A DNA stretch of 64,000 nucleotides from Sulfuriroseicoccus oceanibius (GCF_010681825.2 NZ_CP066776.1:62001-126000); one strand, 5' to 3'; positions 1 through 9,036 are shown, numbered from the stretch's first letter. Numbers and translations: made by a program. The notes: a model not told the origin generated them from the sequence alone.

Positions 1-2718
1 GCAGGATCTCAGAACACCAACGAATTGCCGAAGGCCTACGAGCCGACGGATGTCGAAGAAAAGTGGCAGCGCCGCTGGATCGACGGCAAGTGCTTTAGCG
101 GCAACCCGGCGTCGGACAAAGACGCCTATTCCATCGTGATCCCGCCGCCGAACGTAACCGGCATGCTCCACCTGGGACACGTGTTGAACAACACCATCCA
201 GGACATCCTCGCCCGCCGCGCACGCCAGCAGGGCAAGGAAGTCATGTGGCTCCCAGGCTGCGACCACGCCGGCATCGCCACCCAGGTGCGCGTGGAAAAA
301 GAACTGCGCAAAACCGAAGGCAAAACCCGCCACGACCTCGGACGTGACGCATTCCTCGAAAAAGTCTGGGAATGGAAAGAAGACCACGGTGGCATCATTT
401 TCAAACAACTGCGCCGCCTCGGCTGCTCACTCGACTGGGAACGCGAACGCTTCACCCTCGACGAAGATTACACCGAGTGGGTGCTGCATGTGTTCGTCCA
501 GCTCTTCAAGGAAGGCTTCATCTACCGTGGCAAGCGCATGGTCAACTGGTGCCCGATCTCGCTCACCGCGTTGTCGGACGAGGAAGTGATCATGAAGCCA
601 CAGCGCTCGAAGCTTTACACGATGCGCTACGAGATCGTGGATCGCCCGGGTGAGTTCTTCCTGATCGCCACCACGCGTCCCGAGACCCTCATGGGGGACG
701 TGGCCGTGGCCGTTCACCCGAATGACGAGCGTTACAAAGATCTCATCGGCAAAAAAGTGCGCCGCCCATTCCCAGCCGCCGAAATTCCAATCATCGCCGA
801 CGAACACGTCGAGATGGAGTTCGGAACCGGTGCGCTCAAGATCACTCCTGCCCACGACCCGGCTGACTTTGAAATCGGCCAGCGCCACGACTTGGAAGCC
901 ATCGACGTCCTCACACCGGACGGCAAGGTCAACTGCCCTGAATGCCCTGAACTCCACGGACTCGACCGCTTCGCCGCCCGTAAGAAGGCTGCCGAGATGC
1001 TCGAAGAGATGGGCTTGATCGAAAAGATCGAAGACTACGAGAACAACGTCGGCTTCTCCGAGCGTGCGGACGTTCCTGTGGAACCACGCCTCTCGATGCA
1101 GTGGTTCCTCAAATACCCTGCCGTCGATGACGCTGCCGCCGCTGTCGCCAACGATGAGATCACCTTCCGCCCGGCCCGCTGGAAAAAGACTTACGCCCAC
1201 TGGATGGAAAACCTCCAGGACTGGTGCATCAGCCGCCAGCTGTGGTGGGGCCACCGCATCCCGGTCTGGTACCGCAAGGAGAAGGCATTCGAACTGCGCG
1301 AAGCCGCATCGCTCGACGTCGCCAACCTCGAAGCCGGTGACCTTCACGTAGGCACCGAACCACCAGCCGATGCCGAAAACTGGGAACAAGACGCCGACGT
1401 GCTCGACACCTGGTTCTCGTCGTGGCTGTGGCCATTCGCCACCATGACCAAGGTCGGCGAGAAGAGCGACACGCTGAAGAAGTTCTACCCGACCACCGAC
1501 CTGGTAACCGGACCGGACATCATCTTCTTCTGGGTTGCCCGCATGATCATGGCCGGCTTCCACTTCGAAGGGCAGAAGCCGTTCAACAACGTGTTCTTCA
1601 CCTCGATTATCCGCGACATCAAAGGTCGCAAGATGTCGAAGAGCCTCGGCAACTCGCCGGACCCACTCGACCTCATGGCCGAGTACGGCGCCGACGGCCT
1701 GCGCTTCGGCTTGATGCGCATCGCCCCGACCGGTACCGACGTGAAGTTCGACGAGTCGCAGATCGGTGAAGGCCGCAACTTCGCTAACAAGCTCTACAAC
1801 GCAGTGCGTTTCCGCCTTATGCAGGGCAACGCCGGCACGTCCAGCGACCTCGACATCACCGAACTCGAGCTGACCGATGTTCACATCGACATCCTCGCCA
1901 AGCTCGATCAACTCGCGATCGACCTGGAGAACGCCTACGCGGATTATCAGTTCAACACCGTCACCCAGGTGCTCTACCAGTTCTTCTGGAACGAGTACTG
2001 CGACTGGTTCGTGGAGGCCTCGAAGGGCTCGCTGCGTGAAGAAGAAGGCAGTGCCGCACGCACCGCCACACTTTGGGTCATCGACACCGTGCTCGAGCGC
2101 TTCCTTGCGCACTTGCATCCGTTCATGCCGCACATCACCGAAGAACTGTGGGAAACCCTCGGGTTCGCAGGTGACAGCGGCTTGCCGCTGATGCAGACCC
2201 CGATCAACACCACCCCGGTGCTCGCAAAGCTCGACGCTGCTGCAGTCGCCACCGCCAAGGCCACCGCCACCGCGCTCTACGAAACCGTGGGCCGTGCGCG
2301 CAACCTCAAGGCGGAGTACAACCTGGCATCCAACAAAAACGTGCGCTTCGTCCTGGCCCCGGCCGGCGATGCACCAAGCCAGGCCACGCTCGATACACTG
2401 CAACTCCTCGCAGGCTCCAAAGCTGTGGACGTCGACCCTAACTTCGACGCACCAAAGGGCACCCCGTCGGCGATCACCCCACTCGGCGCACTGACCATGC
2501 CGCTGGAAGGGTTGATCGACCTCGATGCAGAACGCAGCCGCCTCACCAAGGAGATCGGCAAAGTCGAAGGCGAACTCAAGAAGTCCCGCGGCAAGCTCAG
2601 CAACCCATCATTCGCCGAACGCGCCCCAGAGGCCGTCGTCAATACCGAGCGCGAACGCTTGAAAGAATGGGAGAGCAAACTCGCACAATTGCAGGAAATG
2701 CTCGCAGCCCTCGGCTAG
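1..2718 (+). CDS. valS: Valine--tRNA ligase (5' end probably outside window)
   Basis: Cytoplasmic class I synthetase that charges tRNA-Val and edits mischarged Thr. Counting from a TTG at 25, the class I HIGH motif reads HLGH at residues 49-52 and the second signature KMSKS is at 536-540. The CP1 editing insertion lies between them. The last ~65 residues are rich in Glu, Lys and Arg and look like the C-terminal coiled-coil arm of ValRS. At 897 residues the length is normal. The frame is open back to base 1, and the residues around the TTG read NELPKAYEP, the usual ValRS start, where TTG would encode Leu. I therefore infer that the true start lies upstream of the window and the gene is 5'-truncated here. 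A strong terminator follows at once, so it ends its transcription unit. Confidence 0.96.
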   Translation, partial: AGSQNTNELPKAYEPTDVEEKWQRRWIDGKCFSGNPASDKDAYSIVIPPPNVTGMLHLGHVLNNTIQDILARRARQQGKEVMWLPGCDHAGIATQVRVEKELRKTEGKTRHDLGRDAFLEKVWEWKEDHGGIIFKQLRRLGCSLDWERERFTLDEDYTEWVLHVFVQLFKEGFIYRGKRMVNWCPISLTALSDEEVIMKPQRSKLYTMRYEIVDRPGEFFLIATTRPETLMGDVAVAVHPNDERYKDLIGKKVRRPFPAAEIPIIADEHVEMEFGTGALKITPAHDPADFEIGQRHDLEAIDVLTPDGKVNCPECPELHGLDRFAARKKAAEMLEEMGLIEKIEDYENNVGFSERADVPVEPRLSMQWFLKYPAVDDAAAAVANDEITFRPARWKKTYAHWMENLQDWCISRQLWWGHRIPVWYRKEKAFELREAASLDVANLEAGDLHVGTEPPADAENWEQDADVLDTWFSSWLWPFATMTKVGEKSDTLKKFYPTTDLVTGPDIIFFWVARMIMAGFHFEGQKPFNNVFFTSIIRDIKGRKMSKSLGNSPDPLDLMAEYGADGLRFGLMRIAPTGTDVKFDESQIGEGRNFANKLYNAVRFRLMQGNAGTSSDLDITELELTDVHIDILAKLDQLAIDLENAYADYQFNTVTQVLYQFFWNEYCDWFVEASKGSLREEEGSAARTATLWVIDTVLERFLAHLHPFMPHITEELWETLGFAGDSGLPLMQTPINTTPVLAKLDAAAVATAKATATALYETVGRARNLKAEYNLASNKNVRFVLAPAGDAPSQATLDTLQLLAGSKAVDVDPNFDAPKGTPSAITPLGALTMPLEGLIDLDAERSRLTKEIGKVEGELKKSRGKLSNPSFAERAPEAVVNTERERLKEWESKLAQLQEMLAALG

Positions 2719-2735
2719 AATCGCTTACGATCGAT

Positions 2736-2769
2736 GGGTCGGCTCCTTGTCTGGAGCCGGCCCATTTTT
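2736..2769 (+). terminator. Rho-independent terminator of valS
   Basis: An 11-bp GC-rich stem (GGGTCGGCTCC at 2736-2746 pairing with GGAGCCGGCCC at 2753-2763) with a 6-base loop is followed by ATTTTT. It begins 18 bases after the valS stop. It also rules out the in-frame TTG at 2747 as start of the next gene, because that codon sits in the hairpin. Confidence 0.88.
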
Positions 2770-2791
2770 CGTTTCCGGCAGCACCACCCCA

Positions 2792-3256
2792 ATGGACCCT
2801 GAATTCCCAGAATCTGGCCCAATCTACCAAATGGCATACCTCAGCAAGCTCGCTGTGGCCATGACCCAGTCGGACATCGACCGATTGCTTAACAAGGCTT
2901 GGGCCGCCAACACACGCCGGGGAATCACCGGCGCACTCGTGATGGAGCGGGGCATGTTTTTCCAAATCCTGGAAGGTACCGAGGCTGAGGTGAGATCACT
3001 CTTCAAACTGATCTCGTCGGACTCACGCCACCGTGAAATCCAGCTACTCATGGAGCGCCCGGCGAACGAACGATTCTTCGATGATTGGGCAATGGCAGTA
3101 TGCCGCCCCGAGGGCTCGAAGTTGAAGAATGGCTTCAGCGCGATCGAAGAAGCCGCGGCCTCGCCCAACCCGCGCGAAGCCGCAGCCAAGCCAATCGATG
3201 ACTTTATGCACGTCTTGCGCGAACACCTGCTCCACGGCGAATCCACTACGGTTTAG
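2792..3256 (+). CDS. BLUF-domain blue-light photoreceptor
   Basis: A 154-residue single-domain BLUF (blue light using FAD) protein, soluble and flavin-binding. The flavin-pocket residues of the family are all present: Tyr16 (AYLS), Asn40 (NTRRGITG) and Gln58 (FFQILEG). The spacings of 24 and 18 residues are the same as Tyr8-Asn32-Gln50 in Slr1694. Residues 1-10 form a short N-terminal extension, and about 50 residues follow the BLUF core with no enzyme domain, so this is a short BLUF that probably signals through a protein partner. The ATG at 2792 is chosen because the upstream in-frame TTG lies in the valS terminator. No obvious output partner is adjacent; the next gene on the same strand codes for an unknown protein. 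Family assignment is firm; the output is unknown. Confidence 0.92.
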   Translation: MDPEFPESGPIYQMAYLSKLAVAMTQSDIDRLLNKAWAANTRRGITGALVMERGMFFQILEGTEAEVRSLFKLISSDSRHREIQLLMERPANERFFDDWAMAVCRPEGSKLKNGFSAIEEAAASPNPREAAAKPIDDFMHVLREHLLHGESTTV

Positions 3257-3601
3257 CCTCGCTTGAATCACACGCCTCCCGTGGATTCGAACGCGCTGGT
3301 CGAAGCATCCGCATAAAATGTCAGATTTCTCTCATTTTCTTTGAACGCGGAGCATTCCTGCGGACATTCACCTGAGGCGATTGCATCCCGCAAGGAGTGT
3401 GAGAGCTTTTTCATTGTTTGTTTTGTTGGGCTTACACCCGGACTTCACGGTCCGGGTGTAAGTTTTTTTATGCCCAGCACTCTCCAGCCCGCGCCTACGC
3501 CCACTTCAACTCCGGGCCCATAAAAGTCACAGCGACAAGCCACTACGAAAAAAGAAGCCATTGATTCCAAGTCATCCCTCCCCATTAATACAGGCACCAC
3601 C
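3257..3601. other. Intergenic region with one terminator, no gene
   Basis: 345 bases between the BLUF gene and the next gene. The first ~170 bases hold no credible ORF (a 60-codon frame here has no family resemblance and spans a terminator). The stretch then enters a strong terminator at 3431-3468. It could be the 3' UTR of the BLUF gene or a small-RNA gene ending at the terminator. Confidence 0.5.
3431..3468 (+). terminator. Strong rho-independent terminator
   Basis: CTTACACCCGGA (3431-3442) pairs perfectly with TCCGGGTGTAAG (3451-3462) around an 8-base loop, followed directly by seven T residues. It ends transcription coming from the BLUF gene or from an unannotated small RNA in between. 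Confidence 0.88.
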
Positions 3602-4234
3602 ATGGGAGACCGCGATCTTTACTTCTACGACATCTCACTGCGCGACATCGCCGGAGCGATGAACCGTGGCCTCGCCATCCTTTATTACGGCGCCATGGAA
3701 GGAACCTTCGGCGGCCGCAAGAGCCCACCCGTTCCGCTCGACCGCTTCAACGCGATCCAATTCAAATTGCGCATCCCGCCAAGCATCCCATCCAAACGGC
3801 TCTACAAAAACCAGGTGCTCTTCCTCCGCAAAGAGCTGGCCAACGATCTCTGGCACGAGCGATCACTCAACACGACCCGCGTCGTCCGCCGCGTCAGCCT
3901 CACCAAAAAGCCATCACTCAAACACCACCGCATCGCGCGCATCTTTACCCCGGAGAGCCGCCCAATCCATCTGGCTCAGTTCACCGACCGTTGGACCCAT
4001 GCCCAGCGCGTGCCCGCAGCCTACAGCGATTACCTGAAAAACGAGTTCGAGGTCTTCTTTCTCCGCGCCGACGCCGATACACAGGTCATGCACCTCATCT
4101 GCGACACCATCAACCGCTCGCTAGTGGACTCGGAACGCCGTGACATCCACAGCTACGGCGACATCTACGGACCTCAGGCACCCGTCTCCCACCTCCCCGA
4201 GGAAGCCTGCGTCTCCGCGTTCCGGTTCGAGTAG
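3602..4234 (+). CDS. Uncharacterised 210-residue protein
   Basis: I do not recognise the family. The product is soluble-looking, basic in the middle (many Arg, Lys and His between residues 80 and 120) and has no signal peptide, membrane helix or cysteine-rich motif. The N-terminus (MGDRDLYFYDISLRD) and a stretch ending DIHSYGDIYG look like ordinary folded-protein sequence. Codon use resembles the neighbours, with third positions rich in C, so it is a credible gene and not a shadow. It stands alone: a terminator lies upstream and a convergent toxin gene starts 15 bases after its stop. No function is proposed. Confidence 0.7.
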   Translation: MGDRDLYFYDISLRDIAGAMNRGLAILYYGAMEGTFGGRKSPPVPLDRFNAIQFKLRIPPSIPSKRLYKNQVLFLRKELANDLWHERSLNTTRVVRRVSLTKKPSLKHHRIARIFTPESRPIHLAQFTDRWTHAQRVPAAYSDYLKNEFEVFFLRADADTQVMHLICDTINRSLVDSERRDIHSYGDIYGPQAPVSHLPEEACVSAFRFE

Positions 4235-4248
4235 AAAGAGCCCGCCAC

Positions 4249-4503
4249 TCAGTAGTGATAGCGAATCTGGGCGATCTGTATCTCGCCCTCGTCGATTCGA
4301 TACACGAGACGATGCTCCGCATTGATCCGTCTAGACCAATACCCGGCCAACCTATGCTTTAAGGGTTCGGGCTTCCCTATCCCTTCATGAAGGTTCCGGT
4401 CGATATCTTTGATCAAATCATTAACCTTCCGCAACATGCGCTTGTCGGTCTTCTGCCAGTGGAGGTAATCCTCCCACGCTTGGTCCGAGAAAACCTTCCT
4501 CAT
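4249..4503 (-). CDS. yoeB: YoeB-type toxin, ribosome-dependent mRNA endonuclease
   Basis: An 84-residue RelE/YoeB-family toxin that cleaves mRNA in the ribosomal A site. It has exactly the length of E. coli YoeB, and the catalytic residues fall at the same numbers: Glu46, Arg65, His83 and Tyr84, the protein ending in RYHY. It is therefore probably active. Its ATG overlaps the stop of the upstream antitoxin gene by 4 bases (ATGA), the usual translational coupling of this family. It converges on the unknown gene ending at 4234. Expression should be under the YefM-YoeB operator at 4753-4772. Identification is firm. Confidence 0.95.
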   Translation of the reverse strand: MRKVFSDQAWEDYLHWQKTDKRMLRKVNDLIKDIDRNLHEGIGKPEPLKHRLAGYWSRRINAEHRLVYRIDEGEIQIAQIRYHY

Positions 4504-4751
4504 TTCGCCAGCGGCCGCTCCTTACCTTTGCCTGATTCCAGCTGCTCGAGCGAGAGAAGCAGTCGCGAGGCATTCTTCGGACTCCGCAGCAGGTACGCCG
4601 TTTCCTGCATGGATTCGTAATCTTCCAACGACATCATCACGACCGAATCGGTCCCCTTCTTGGTGATAACCACAGGGTCATGATTCTCACAAACTTCTGA
4701 GATGGTACGAGCGAGGTGCGCGCGAGCGTGAGAGTAAGTGACCGCCTTCAT
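4500..4751 (-). CDS. yefM: YefM-type antitoxin, Phd/YefM family
   Basis: An 83-residue antitoxin that binds and blocks YoeB and represses its own operon. The N-terminal ~60 residues match the Phd/YefM DNA-binding and dimerisation fold (MKAVTYSHAR at the start, then VVITKKGTDSVVMMSLEDYE). The C-terminal tail (LEQLESGKGKERPLAK) would wrap the toxin. The frame is open far upstream, but MKAVTYS is the standard family start; the alternative ATG three codons earlier (MYNMKAV) lies inside the operator palindrome and is less likely. The stop overlaps the yoeB start by 4 bases. Confidence 0.93.
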   Translation of the reverse strand: MKAVTYSHARAHLARTISEVCENHDPVVITKKGTDSVVMMSLEDYESMQETAYLLRSPKNASRLLLSLEQLESGKGKERPLAK

Positions 4752-4752
4752 G

Positions 4753-4772
4753 TTGTACATAATATCGTACAA
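4753..4772. promoter_or_regulatory. Palindromic operator of yefM-yoeB
   Basis: TTGTAC (4753-4758) and GTACAA (4767-4772) form an inverted repeat directly upstream of the yefM ATG and include a TGTACA hexamer (4754-4759). TGTACA is the core known from the E. coli yefM-yoeB operator, so autoregulation by the YefM-YoeB complex is likely. Seen: the palindrome. Inferred: its binding. Confidence 0.7.
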
Positions 4773-4850
4773 CGATACAGAAACGCAACGACTTAGGAAC
4801 CACTCAAATATTCCTCTCGCCATCCTGTCCATCTGCGGACACATCTCCCC

Positions 4851-4875
4851 TCTGCGTCTTCGCGTCTCTGCGTGA
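4851..4875 (-). repeat. Dispersed repeat, family B (ACGCAGAGACGC type)
   Basis: Reads on the minus strand as CACGCAGAGACGCGAAGACGC, slightly degenerate repeats of about 8-9 bases. Other copies are at 18211-18238, 30396-30424 and 60386-60411. It lies between acuI and yefM. Confidence 0.7.
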
Positions 4876-4885
4876 GCCTCCTCCC

Positions 4886-5869
4886 TCACCGATTCACGTC
4901 GACCACGACGCGCCCCCGAATCTTGCCTTCCAACAGCTGCCCCGCGCAGTCGACCGCATCGCTCAGCCCGATTTCCCGGCGGATGGTCTCGAGCTTCGTC
5001 AAATCGAGGTCGTGACTCAACCGACGCCATGCCTCCACCCGCTCAGATCGCGGGCACATCACACTGTCGATCCCGACCAAGGTCACGCCGCGGAGAATGA
5101 ACGGCGCCACCGTTGATGGAAAATCCATACCGCCCGCAAGACCACAAGCAGTGACAATCCCACGGTAATTCATCGACGCGCAGACATTTGCCAACGTGTG
5201 GCTCCCCACCACGTCAACCGCGCCTGCCCAGCGTTGTTTCGCCAGCGGACGTCCCGGCCCATCCAAGACCGAGCGATCCATCACCTCTGACGCTCCCAAA
5301 TTCTGCAGGTAGTCAGCCTCCTCCGGCCTTCCACTGACAGCCACTACCTTGAATCCAAGCCTCGCCAGCACGGCGATCGCAACGCTCCCCACCCCACCGG
5401 CCGCACCGGTCACGACAATCTCGCCATCATCCGGCGTCACACCGTGCCGCTCCAGCGCCATCACACAAAGCATCGCCGTGTAGCCAGCCGTCCCGATCGC
5501 CATCGCCTGCTGGGGGCGCATGCCCTCAGGCAGAGGAACCAACCATTCGCCATTGAGCCGGGCCCGCTGCGCCAGCCCGCCCCAATGGCCTTCTCCAATC
5601 CCCCAACCATTCGCGATCACCTCATCGCCCGGCTTGTAGTCAGGATGCGCCGAATCCTCCACCACCCCGACCAAATCAATGCCAGGCACCATCGGAAACT
5701 GCCGCACCACCGGCCCCTTGTTCGTGATCGCCAATGCGTCCTTGTAATTGAGCGTCGAATGACTCACCCGCACGGTCACATCGCCCTCAGGCAACTGCTC
5801 TTCAGTCAACTCCTCCACTCCCGCGCGGACACCCGCGTCGTCTTTCTCGATTAAGATCCCTTTGAACAT
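4886..5869 (-). CDS. acuI: Acrylyl-CoA reductase / YhdH-type MDR oxidoreductase
   Basis: A 327-residue medium-chain reductase of the YhdH/AcuI family, zinc-independent and NADPH-dependent. Family members reduce acrylyl-CoA to propionyl-CoA, which detoxifies acrylate in DMSP and 3-hydroxypropionate metabolism. The protein opens [11 protein letters not shown] and has the family signature [10 protein letters not shown] near residue 40, the GIDLVG turn, and a Rossmann nucleotide-binding loop [11 protein letters not shown] in the middle. No structural zinc Cys cluster is seen. The ATG at 5869 gives the usual family length; the longer open frame upstream adds 34 residues with no homology. It stands alone, downstream of panC with 270 bases between, and no dmd or prp genes are near, so the physiological substrate is uncertain. 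Confidence 0.85.
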   Translation of the reverse strand: MFKGILIEKDDAGVRAGVEELTEEQLPEGDVTVRVSHSTLNYKDALAITNKGPVVRQFPMVPGIDLVGVVEDSAHPDYKPGDEVIANGWGIGEGHWGGLAQRARLNGEWLVPLPEGMRPQQAMAIGTAGYTAMLCVMALERHGVTPDDGEIVVTGAAGGVGSVAIAVLARLGFKVVAVSGRPEEADYLQNLGASEVMDRSVLDGPGRPLAKQRWAGAVDVVGSHTLANVCASMNYRGIVTACGLAGGMDFPSTVAPFILRGVTLVGIDSVMCPRSERVEAWRRLSHDLDLTKLETIRREIGLSDAVDCAGQLLEGKIRGRVVVDVNR

Positions 5870-6140
5870 AGTCGCTGCGTGTTGTGGCCGCCCTCGTGAC
5901 TCACCCCGAGGGCCCAAACCGAACCAGCCACGATACGACCCAGACCCCGAGGGTCGACCAAAGGAATCCATCCGCCGGATAATCCACCCGTCACTTCACA
6001 ATGCACCCACAACCTGTGGTCGCCTCCACCCAACTGGCCAAGCGTGCGATCCCAGCCCTACAACTCACGCCACCCGCAGGCCGCGGCAATCGCTCCGCAG
6101 CCCACTCACCTCCCTACTTCCTACGCGCTACCCGCTACTC

Positions 6141-7043
6141 CTAAACCAACTCATCCACCACGGAGCCGACATGAGCGGCGTCCATGCATTCGTTGATTGG
6201 CAGCTCGACGTTGTCGATCAAACGCGTGTCGCCGACAAACACAGCAACCGCCATCAAGGCGTCGTCCGTGATGCGTTCCAGCGGCTGGAAGCTGTCGGCA
6301 TCCACCACTTTGATGTAATCGATGCGGGAATCATCGATCTGGCTGATGATTTTCTCCGCCACCCCGATCAGAATCGACGCACGGGTCTCGCCCTTGAAGA
6401 ACAACTCCTCCGCCGTGGCAAGTGCTTCGCGGATCAGCGGAGCCTGTTCGCGGTGGTCGCTATCGAGGTACGCATTACGCGAGCTCATGGCCAGACCATC
6501 AAACTCGCGCACGGTTTCCACCCCGACGATTTCCACTGGGAAGTTCAAATCGCGGACCATGCGGCGGATGATAGCCAGCTGCTGGGCATCCTTCTTGCCG
6601 AACACAGCGATGTCAGGCTGCACGATGTTGAACAACTTCGCCACCACGGTGCACACGCCCGAGAAGTGCCCCGGACGGCTCTCACCGCACAAATGCTGCG
6701 ATACCGAATTCTCGCGGACGCGAATCGAGTGGTCGCCGGCATACATTTCCTTGGCCTGCGGAGCAAAAATCAGATCCACACCGAGCTCGTCGCACATCTG
6801 GCCATCGCGCTCGAGATCGCGTGGGTAATCCTCGAAGTCCTCGCCTTCACCAAACTGGGTCGGGTTCACGAAAATGCTCACCACCAGCACGCCGTCGTTT
6901 CCGGCGAGGTCGCGCCCTTCTTCGATCAGCGTGCCGTGTCCGCGGTGCAGCGCCCCCATGGTGGGAACGAGAACCACCCGGCCGGCAGCACGGCGGCGGG
7001 CGATGGCTTGACGCAATTCAACGATGGTTCGGCACACTTCCAT
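6141..7043 (-). CDS. panC: Pantothenate synthetase
   Basis: Joins pantoate and beta-alanine with ATP to make pantothenate, the precursor of coenzyme A. The 300-residue product has the nucleotidyltransferase signature PTMGALHRGH at residues 27-36, the FVNPTQFGEGEDFEDYPR pantoate/ATP pocket, GKKDAQQL, and the KMSKS-like loop MSSRN. Length is close to the family norm of 280-300. The ATG at 7043 (MEVCRTIVEL) starts at the usual distance before the first motif. A start at 7076 (MSPIIHLRKR) is possible, and neither has a clear Shine-Dalgarno. panB and panD are not in the window. murJ ends about 110 bases upstream on the same strand. Confidence 0.95.
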   Translation of the reverse strand: MEVCRTIVELRQAIARRRAAGRVVLVPTMGALHRGHGTLIEEGRDLAGNDGVLVVSIFVNPTQFGEGEDFEDYPRDLERDGQMCDELGVDLIFAPQAKEMYAGDHSIRVRENSVSQHLCGESRPGHFSGVCTVVAKLFNIVQPDIAVFGKKDAQQLAIIRRMVRDLNFPVEIVGVETVREFDGLAMSSRNAYLDSDHREQAPLIREALATAEELFFKGETRASILIGVAEKIISQIDDSRIDYIKVVDADSFQPLERITDDALMAVAVFVGDTRLIDNVELPINECMDAAHVGSVVDELV

Positions 7044-7151
7044 GGGTCGTTTTCTCAGGTGAATGATTGGGCTCATTGCCCCGTTGGATTCGGGGAACTT
7101 CACGGTATCGAATTTGTTGGATTCCGGTAGGACAAGCTATGCCCTTCCGAG

Positions 7152-8777
7152 CTATCGCGCTAGTTTGCGTGCGATCATTGCTCTCAATTCTGCAAGCTCA
7201 CCAACCCTCAGTGCGAAACACACGCCAAAGTAGCCAAGCGCCGCCAGAGCGATCGTCGGCATCAAGGTGATCAGCTTTTTCCAAACCGGGAACCCACTGA
7301 ACCCGTCCATCAAGTAAGTCATCCCCAGCCAGCCGATGACCGACATCACGCCCGCGGCAACCGCCAGCTTGGCAAAACTGCCCAATAGCTTGAGCGTCTC
7401 CAGCCCACCTGCCTGCCGCGCCATAATCACATAAAGCTGCACGCAGTTGAGCGCCGCCACGATCCCCGTCGACAACGCGAGATACTGGAACGGCAGGTTG
7501 AAAACGATTACAAACAAGTAGTTCGAAACAAAGTTAATCGCGATGGAGATGAAGCTGATGATCATCGGGATGAACCGCTTCTCGATCGCATAAAACGCCG
7601 GCTGGATCACTTTGATCGCCGAGTAGAAGATCAAGCCAATCGCGTAGAACCGCAGCGCACTCGCCATTTGCCCGACCTGCTCGTGGTCGAACTTTCCTCG
7701 CTCATAGAGCAAGCTGATCACCGGCTCGGCCAGCAACGCCAACCCCACCGCGCATGGCAAAGTCAACATCGTGACGAACCGCACACCGCCTGACAAAATC
7801 CCGCGGAACTCACCGGACGCATGGTTCGCATCCCCAGCAGCCCTCGACAACGCAGGCAATGTCACCATCGCCACCGCCACCCCAAACAACCCAAGCGGCA
7901 ACTGCATCAACCGGAACGCGCCCTGCAACAACGCCACCGCCCCCTCGGACGAACGCGCCGCGAAGCCCGCGTTGATCATCACATTCACCTGCACCGCACT
8001 GCTCGCAATCACCGCCGGCCCGAGCAAACTCAGAATCTTGCGCACGCCCTCGTCCTTGCGCCACGCAAAGTCGGGCTTCATCCGGAACCCCTGCTTCCAC
8101 AACGATGGCACCTGCACACCAAGCTGCGCCAGACCACCAATCACGGTACCGATCGAGAACCCGACCAGCGCGGTCTTGCCAAAGCCAGGGTCCATCAGAT
8201 AGCCGATCCCAAAACCCGTCGCCATCGACCCCAGGTTGAAGAAGCTCGATGCCAACGCCGGGATACCGAACACACCACGCGCATTCAAAATCCCCATCAC
8301 CAGAGCCGCCAGCGACACAATGGCGATGAACGGGTACATGATGCGCACCATCAGCACTGTGAGGTCGCGCATTTCCTGGTCGAAGACCTCAGCGCCCCCA
8401 TCACCGATGAACAGATCCACGATCCACGGCGCCGCCAGGATTCCCACCAGCGAGACCATCCCCATGAAAAGGGACGTCAGCGTCAGCATCTTGTGCGCCA
8501 AAACCCAAGCCGGTTTGTCGCCGCCATCCTTCATCTTCTTTGAGAAGACGGTGACAAAGGCCTGCGACAGAGCCCCCTCCGCAAACAAATCCCGCAACAG
8601 ATTCGGGATCTTGAACGCCAGGTAAAAGCAACTCAGCCACCGCGTCTCAAACAACGCGAAAAGCAACATCTCGCGCGCCAAACCAAGGACACGGCTGAAC
8701 ATAATCGCGGCACTCACCACCCAGGTCGATCTCAACCCGGACTTGGCGGCGGCGGGCTTCGCGGCGGCTTCACTCAT
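7152..8777 (-). CDS. murJ: Lipid II flippase MurJ
   Basis: A 541-residue polytopic inner-membrane protein of the MviN/MurJ family, which flips lipid II across the membrane for peptidoglycan synthesis. The N-terminal region carries the conserved STWVVSAAIMFSRVLGLARE helix 1 and the FKIPNLLRDLFAEGALSQAF segment typical of MurJ. About 14 hydrophobic helices follow, as expected for the family. The ATG at 8777 (MSEAAAKPAAAKSG) is preferred over an upstream start that adds 12 unrelated residues. A short Ala/Lys-rich cytoplasmic lead precedes helix 1. It probably shares a transcript with panC downstream. A peptidoglycan wall is consistent with Verrucomicrobiota. Confidence 0.95.
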   Translation of the reverse strand: MSEAAAKPAAAKSGLRSTWVVSAAIMFSRVLGLAREMLLFALFETRWLSCFYLAFKIPNLLRDLFAEGALSQAFVTVFSKKMKDGGDKPAWVLAHKMLTLTSLFMGMVSLVGILAAPWIVDLFIGDGGAEVFDQEMRDLTVLMVRIMYPFIAIVSLAALVMGILNARGVFGIPALASSFFNLGSMATGFGIGYLMDPGFGKTALVGFSIGTVIGGLAQLGVQVPSLWKQGFRMKPDFAWRKDEGVRKILSLLGPAVIASSAVQVNVMINAGFAARSSEGAVALLQGAFRLMQLPLGLFGVAVAMVTLPALSRAAGDANHASGEFRGILSGGVRFVTMLTLPCAVGLALLAEPVISLLYERGKFDHEQVGQMASALRFYAIGLIFYSAIKVIQPAFYAIEKRFIPMIISFISIAINFVSNYLFVIVFNLPFQYLALSTGIVAALNCVQLYVIMARQAGGLETLKLLGSFAKLAVAAGVMSVIGWLGMTYLMDGFSGFPVWKKLITLMPTIALAALGYFGVCFALRVGELAELRAMIARKLAR

Positions 8778-8967
8778 GAGCACCTCTAAAAGCCAGCACG
8801 CCCCCAGAGTCAAGCGCCGTGTTTCAAGCCTGGCGGGAGATCGTCAGCCAATCCAGCAAACGCAGAGCTCTCATTGGATCAAGGTGTCTTACCGTATCGG
8901 CGGCGGCCATCGGGAGGACGCTGCGCTCTGGCGGAGCGGTGCGCTCGGCCGAGGGTGGGTGACCGGT

Positions 8968-9036
8968 TTCACCTGGGGTGGCGCTCGCCGGAGGCTCGCT
9001 GACCCCAGGCTGTTATGAAACTCGCCTTCAGCGAGG
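8968..9036 (-). repeat. Dispersed palindromic repeat, family G
   Basis: On the minus strand it reads CCTCGCTGAAGGCGAG, then ATAACAGCCTGGGGTCAGCG, then a copy of CACCCCAGG. It is closely similar to 50548-50613 and more distantly to 26515-26580 and 61728-61786, which share the ACCAGCCC(A/T)GGG...CCCTGGG layout. Confidence 0.7.

Noticed and set aside
427-2403. A 658-codon open frame on the minus strand inside valS
   Set aside because: It is the complement of an unmistakable ValRS gene. Long antisense frames arise from the strong C-ending codon bias, and the translation has no recognisable family.
5862-7130. A 422-codon plus-strand frame across the acuI-panC gap and panC
   Set aside because: It covers panC in antisense and is rich in His, Gln and Arg as expected for a shadow. 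panC on the other strand has all its motifs.
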